Under the pieces are notes generated by a model that ran no database searches, was not told the DNA's origin, and saw only the letters and a program-made list of their open reading frames with translations. This document shows positions 1 to 64,000 of a stretch of DNA of 64,000 nucleotides, one piece after another. The stretch's first letter is position 1. Each line of letters begins with the position of its first letter. The position numbers and the translations under genes were made by a program. This DNA comes from Galaxea fascicularis (Eukaryota > Cnidaria > Anthozoa > Scleractinia > Euphylliidae), in assembly GCA_948470475.1 (NCBI GenBank), contig OX419343.1, positions 20,203,670-20,267,669 of the forward strand, in the 5' to 3' direction.

Positions 1-718
1 ATAAAATTTTATGACACAGCACATGTTGAGAAATTTGCAGTATTTGCAATATCGTGGGCAGACACGGAAAACGAAAATTATATGTAAGTCCTCAAAATCC
101 ATCAGAAGAATTTTAGGGTGGCCATCCGTTTTGGAAAGTCGCTTATTACCGTTCGCTTAAGAACGAAAAATAAGACCACCATCGCTGCAATTTCAGTTTT
201 TGGACAACACGCGACTAGTGCAACGGATTCACTAGTTCAGAGGTAGAAAATAAAGTTCACGTACCAATGATTGTACCTTTTACAATCTTTCATCGTCTTT
301 TTCCATGTTCTAAGGTCTTTTACAGTATTTTAAAGTAATTATGAAGTCTTTAACCAAATTGCACGTTTGTAAAAATGAAAAATATCAAATGAAACCATGA
401 AACCGATTAATGTTTAGTTGCCTGCGTAAAGGGAATCGTAAATACGAACACGGTCCTTGTTGAGTTATCGAAATACGCAACATTCCCTAAAGATTTTAAA
501 TAAACTAGATGATAAGGAACGAGAAGCACTTTTAATATTGGTAATATACAACTCACAGATCCATGGGGTAAATCCAGCGACTTAAATTTACGAACAACTC
601 GATATGACAACAGCGCAATGCTTTTACTGCTTCCTGTGCAAGTGAAACGCTCATGAGTTTCTAATTGTAATTGTAATTTTCTAATTGATAACAAAGTATG
701 TGTTGCAAGTACTCGTAC
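1..718. other. Intron sequence, nothing recognised
   Basis: AT-rich non-coding sequence downstream (in transcript sense) of E1. I see no EGF signature, RNA gene or clear repeat. Confidence 0.5.
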
Positions 719-63631
<62,913 letters not shown>

Positions 63632-64000
63632 CTACAAAACATCATTTATAGTTAATCGCACTCCTGGGTAACTCATTAACTTCCCTAAATTATTGTAGAT
63701 CAAAGCAAAAAAGGAAAGAAATCTCAACTCCTTTTGTAACCGTGTGGAAAAACAAATATGAAATTAGTACCCGGAAGCTTTTGTGTTCGTGATAAAAATT
63801 CATTAGCAAACTGTCAAGTCCCTTTTAAAAATGAATAAATCAATAAATAAATAAACTTTATTGGTGTCCATGATATTCGCTTGGGTTTAAATGAATGAAT
63901 ATTTCACTTAAAAAATACGCGTTAGCGGACGGTTTCTTACCCTGAAGCTGACTTAGTGTCGAAAACGTTCGGTTTTTACTTTTATGCATTTTTAAAATAC
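63632..64000. other. Intron sequence at window end
   Basis: Includes an AATAAATCAATAAATAAATAAA run near 63833-63855. No upstream exon or promoter recognised. Confidence 0.4.

Overview
The window looks like nuclear DNA of an anthozoan cnidarian, most likely a stony coral. This is inferred from the AT-rich, intron-dense layout, short single-domain exons, and coral-type repeats (tRNA-derived SINEs, foldback MITEs, CR1/L2-like LINE remnants). No species is assigned.

One gene accounts for nearly everything. It lies on the minus strand from about 63631 down to 719 and leaves the window at both ends, so no start codon, signal peptide, promoter, stop codon or poly(A) site is visible. I traced about 68 EGF-like exons, nearly all 105-129 nt. 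There are also three two-exon von Willebrand factor A (VWA) modules, four Thr/Pro-rich linker micro-exons and one Ig-like exon. In almost every case the exon is bounded by AG and GT and starts and ends in phase 1. Any module can therefore be skipped, duplicated or lost without shifting the frame. The sum is about 3,500 residues of secreted or extracellular protein. Recognised EGF classes are calcium-binding EGF (D-x-D/N-E-C start), a class starting C-S-P-S-C-G, and a class containing C-D-P-P-C. The nearest general analogies are fibrillin-, matrilin- and hemicentin-like matrix or adhesion proteins, but I claim no orthologue.

Layout in transcript order (right to left). 63.6-53.1 kb: scattered cbEGF exons, with a 2.4-kb TIR transposon in the largest intron. 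52.4-50.2 kb: a duplicated segment across a 200-N gap. 50.3-44.7 kb: cbEGFs. 43.3-43.0 kb: the Ig exon. 42.1-17.1 kb: a dense array of mixed EGF classes. 16.9-10.4 kb: linker plus VWA cassette repeated three times. 10.0-0.7 kb: more EGFs. Exons are numbered E1-E68 from the left of the window; the transcript runs in the opposite order.

The most interesting biology is exon birth and death inside one gene. One EGF exon has an in-frame stop, one is split by a SINE-bearing insertion, two have lost the donor GT and one has lost its acceptor. One uses a GC donor and one has lost a disulphide cysteine, among near-identical recent duplicates. Introns carry many MITEs, a SINE with target-site duplication, hammerhead-like motifs and simple-sequence blocks.
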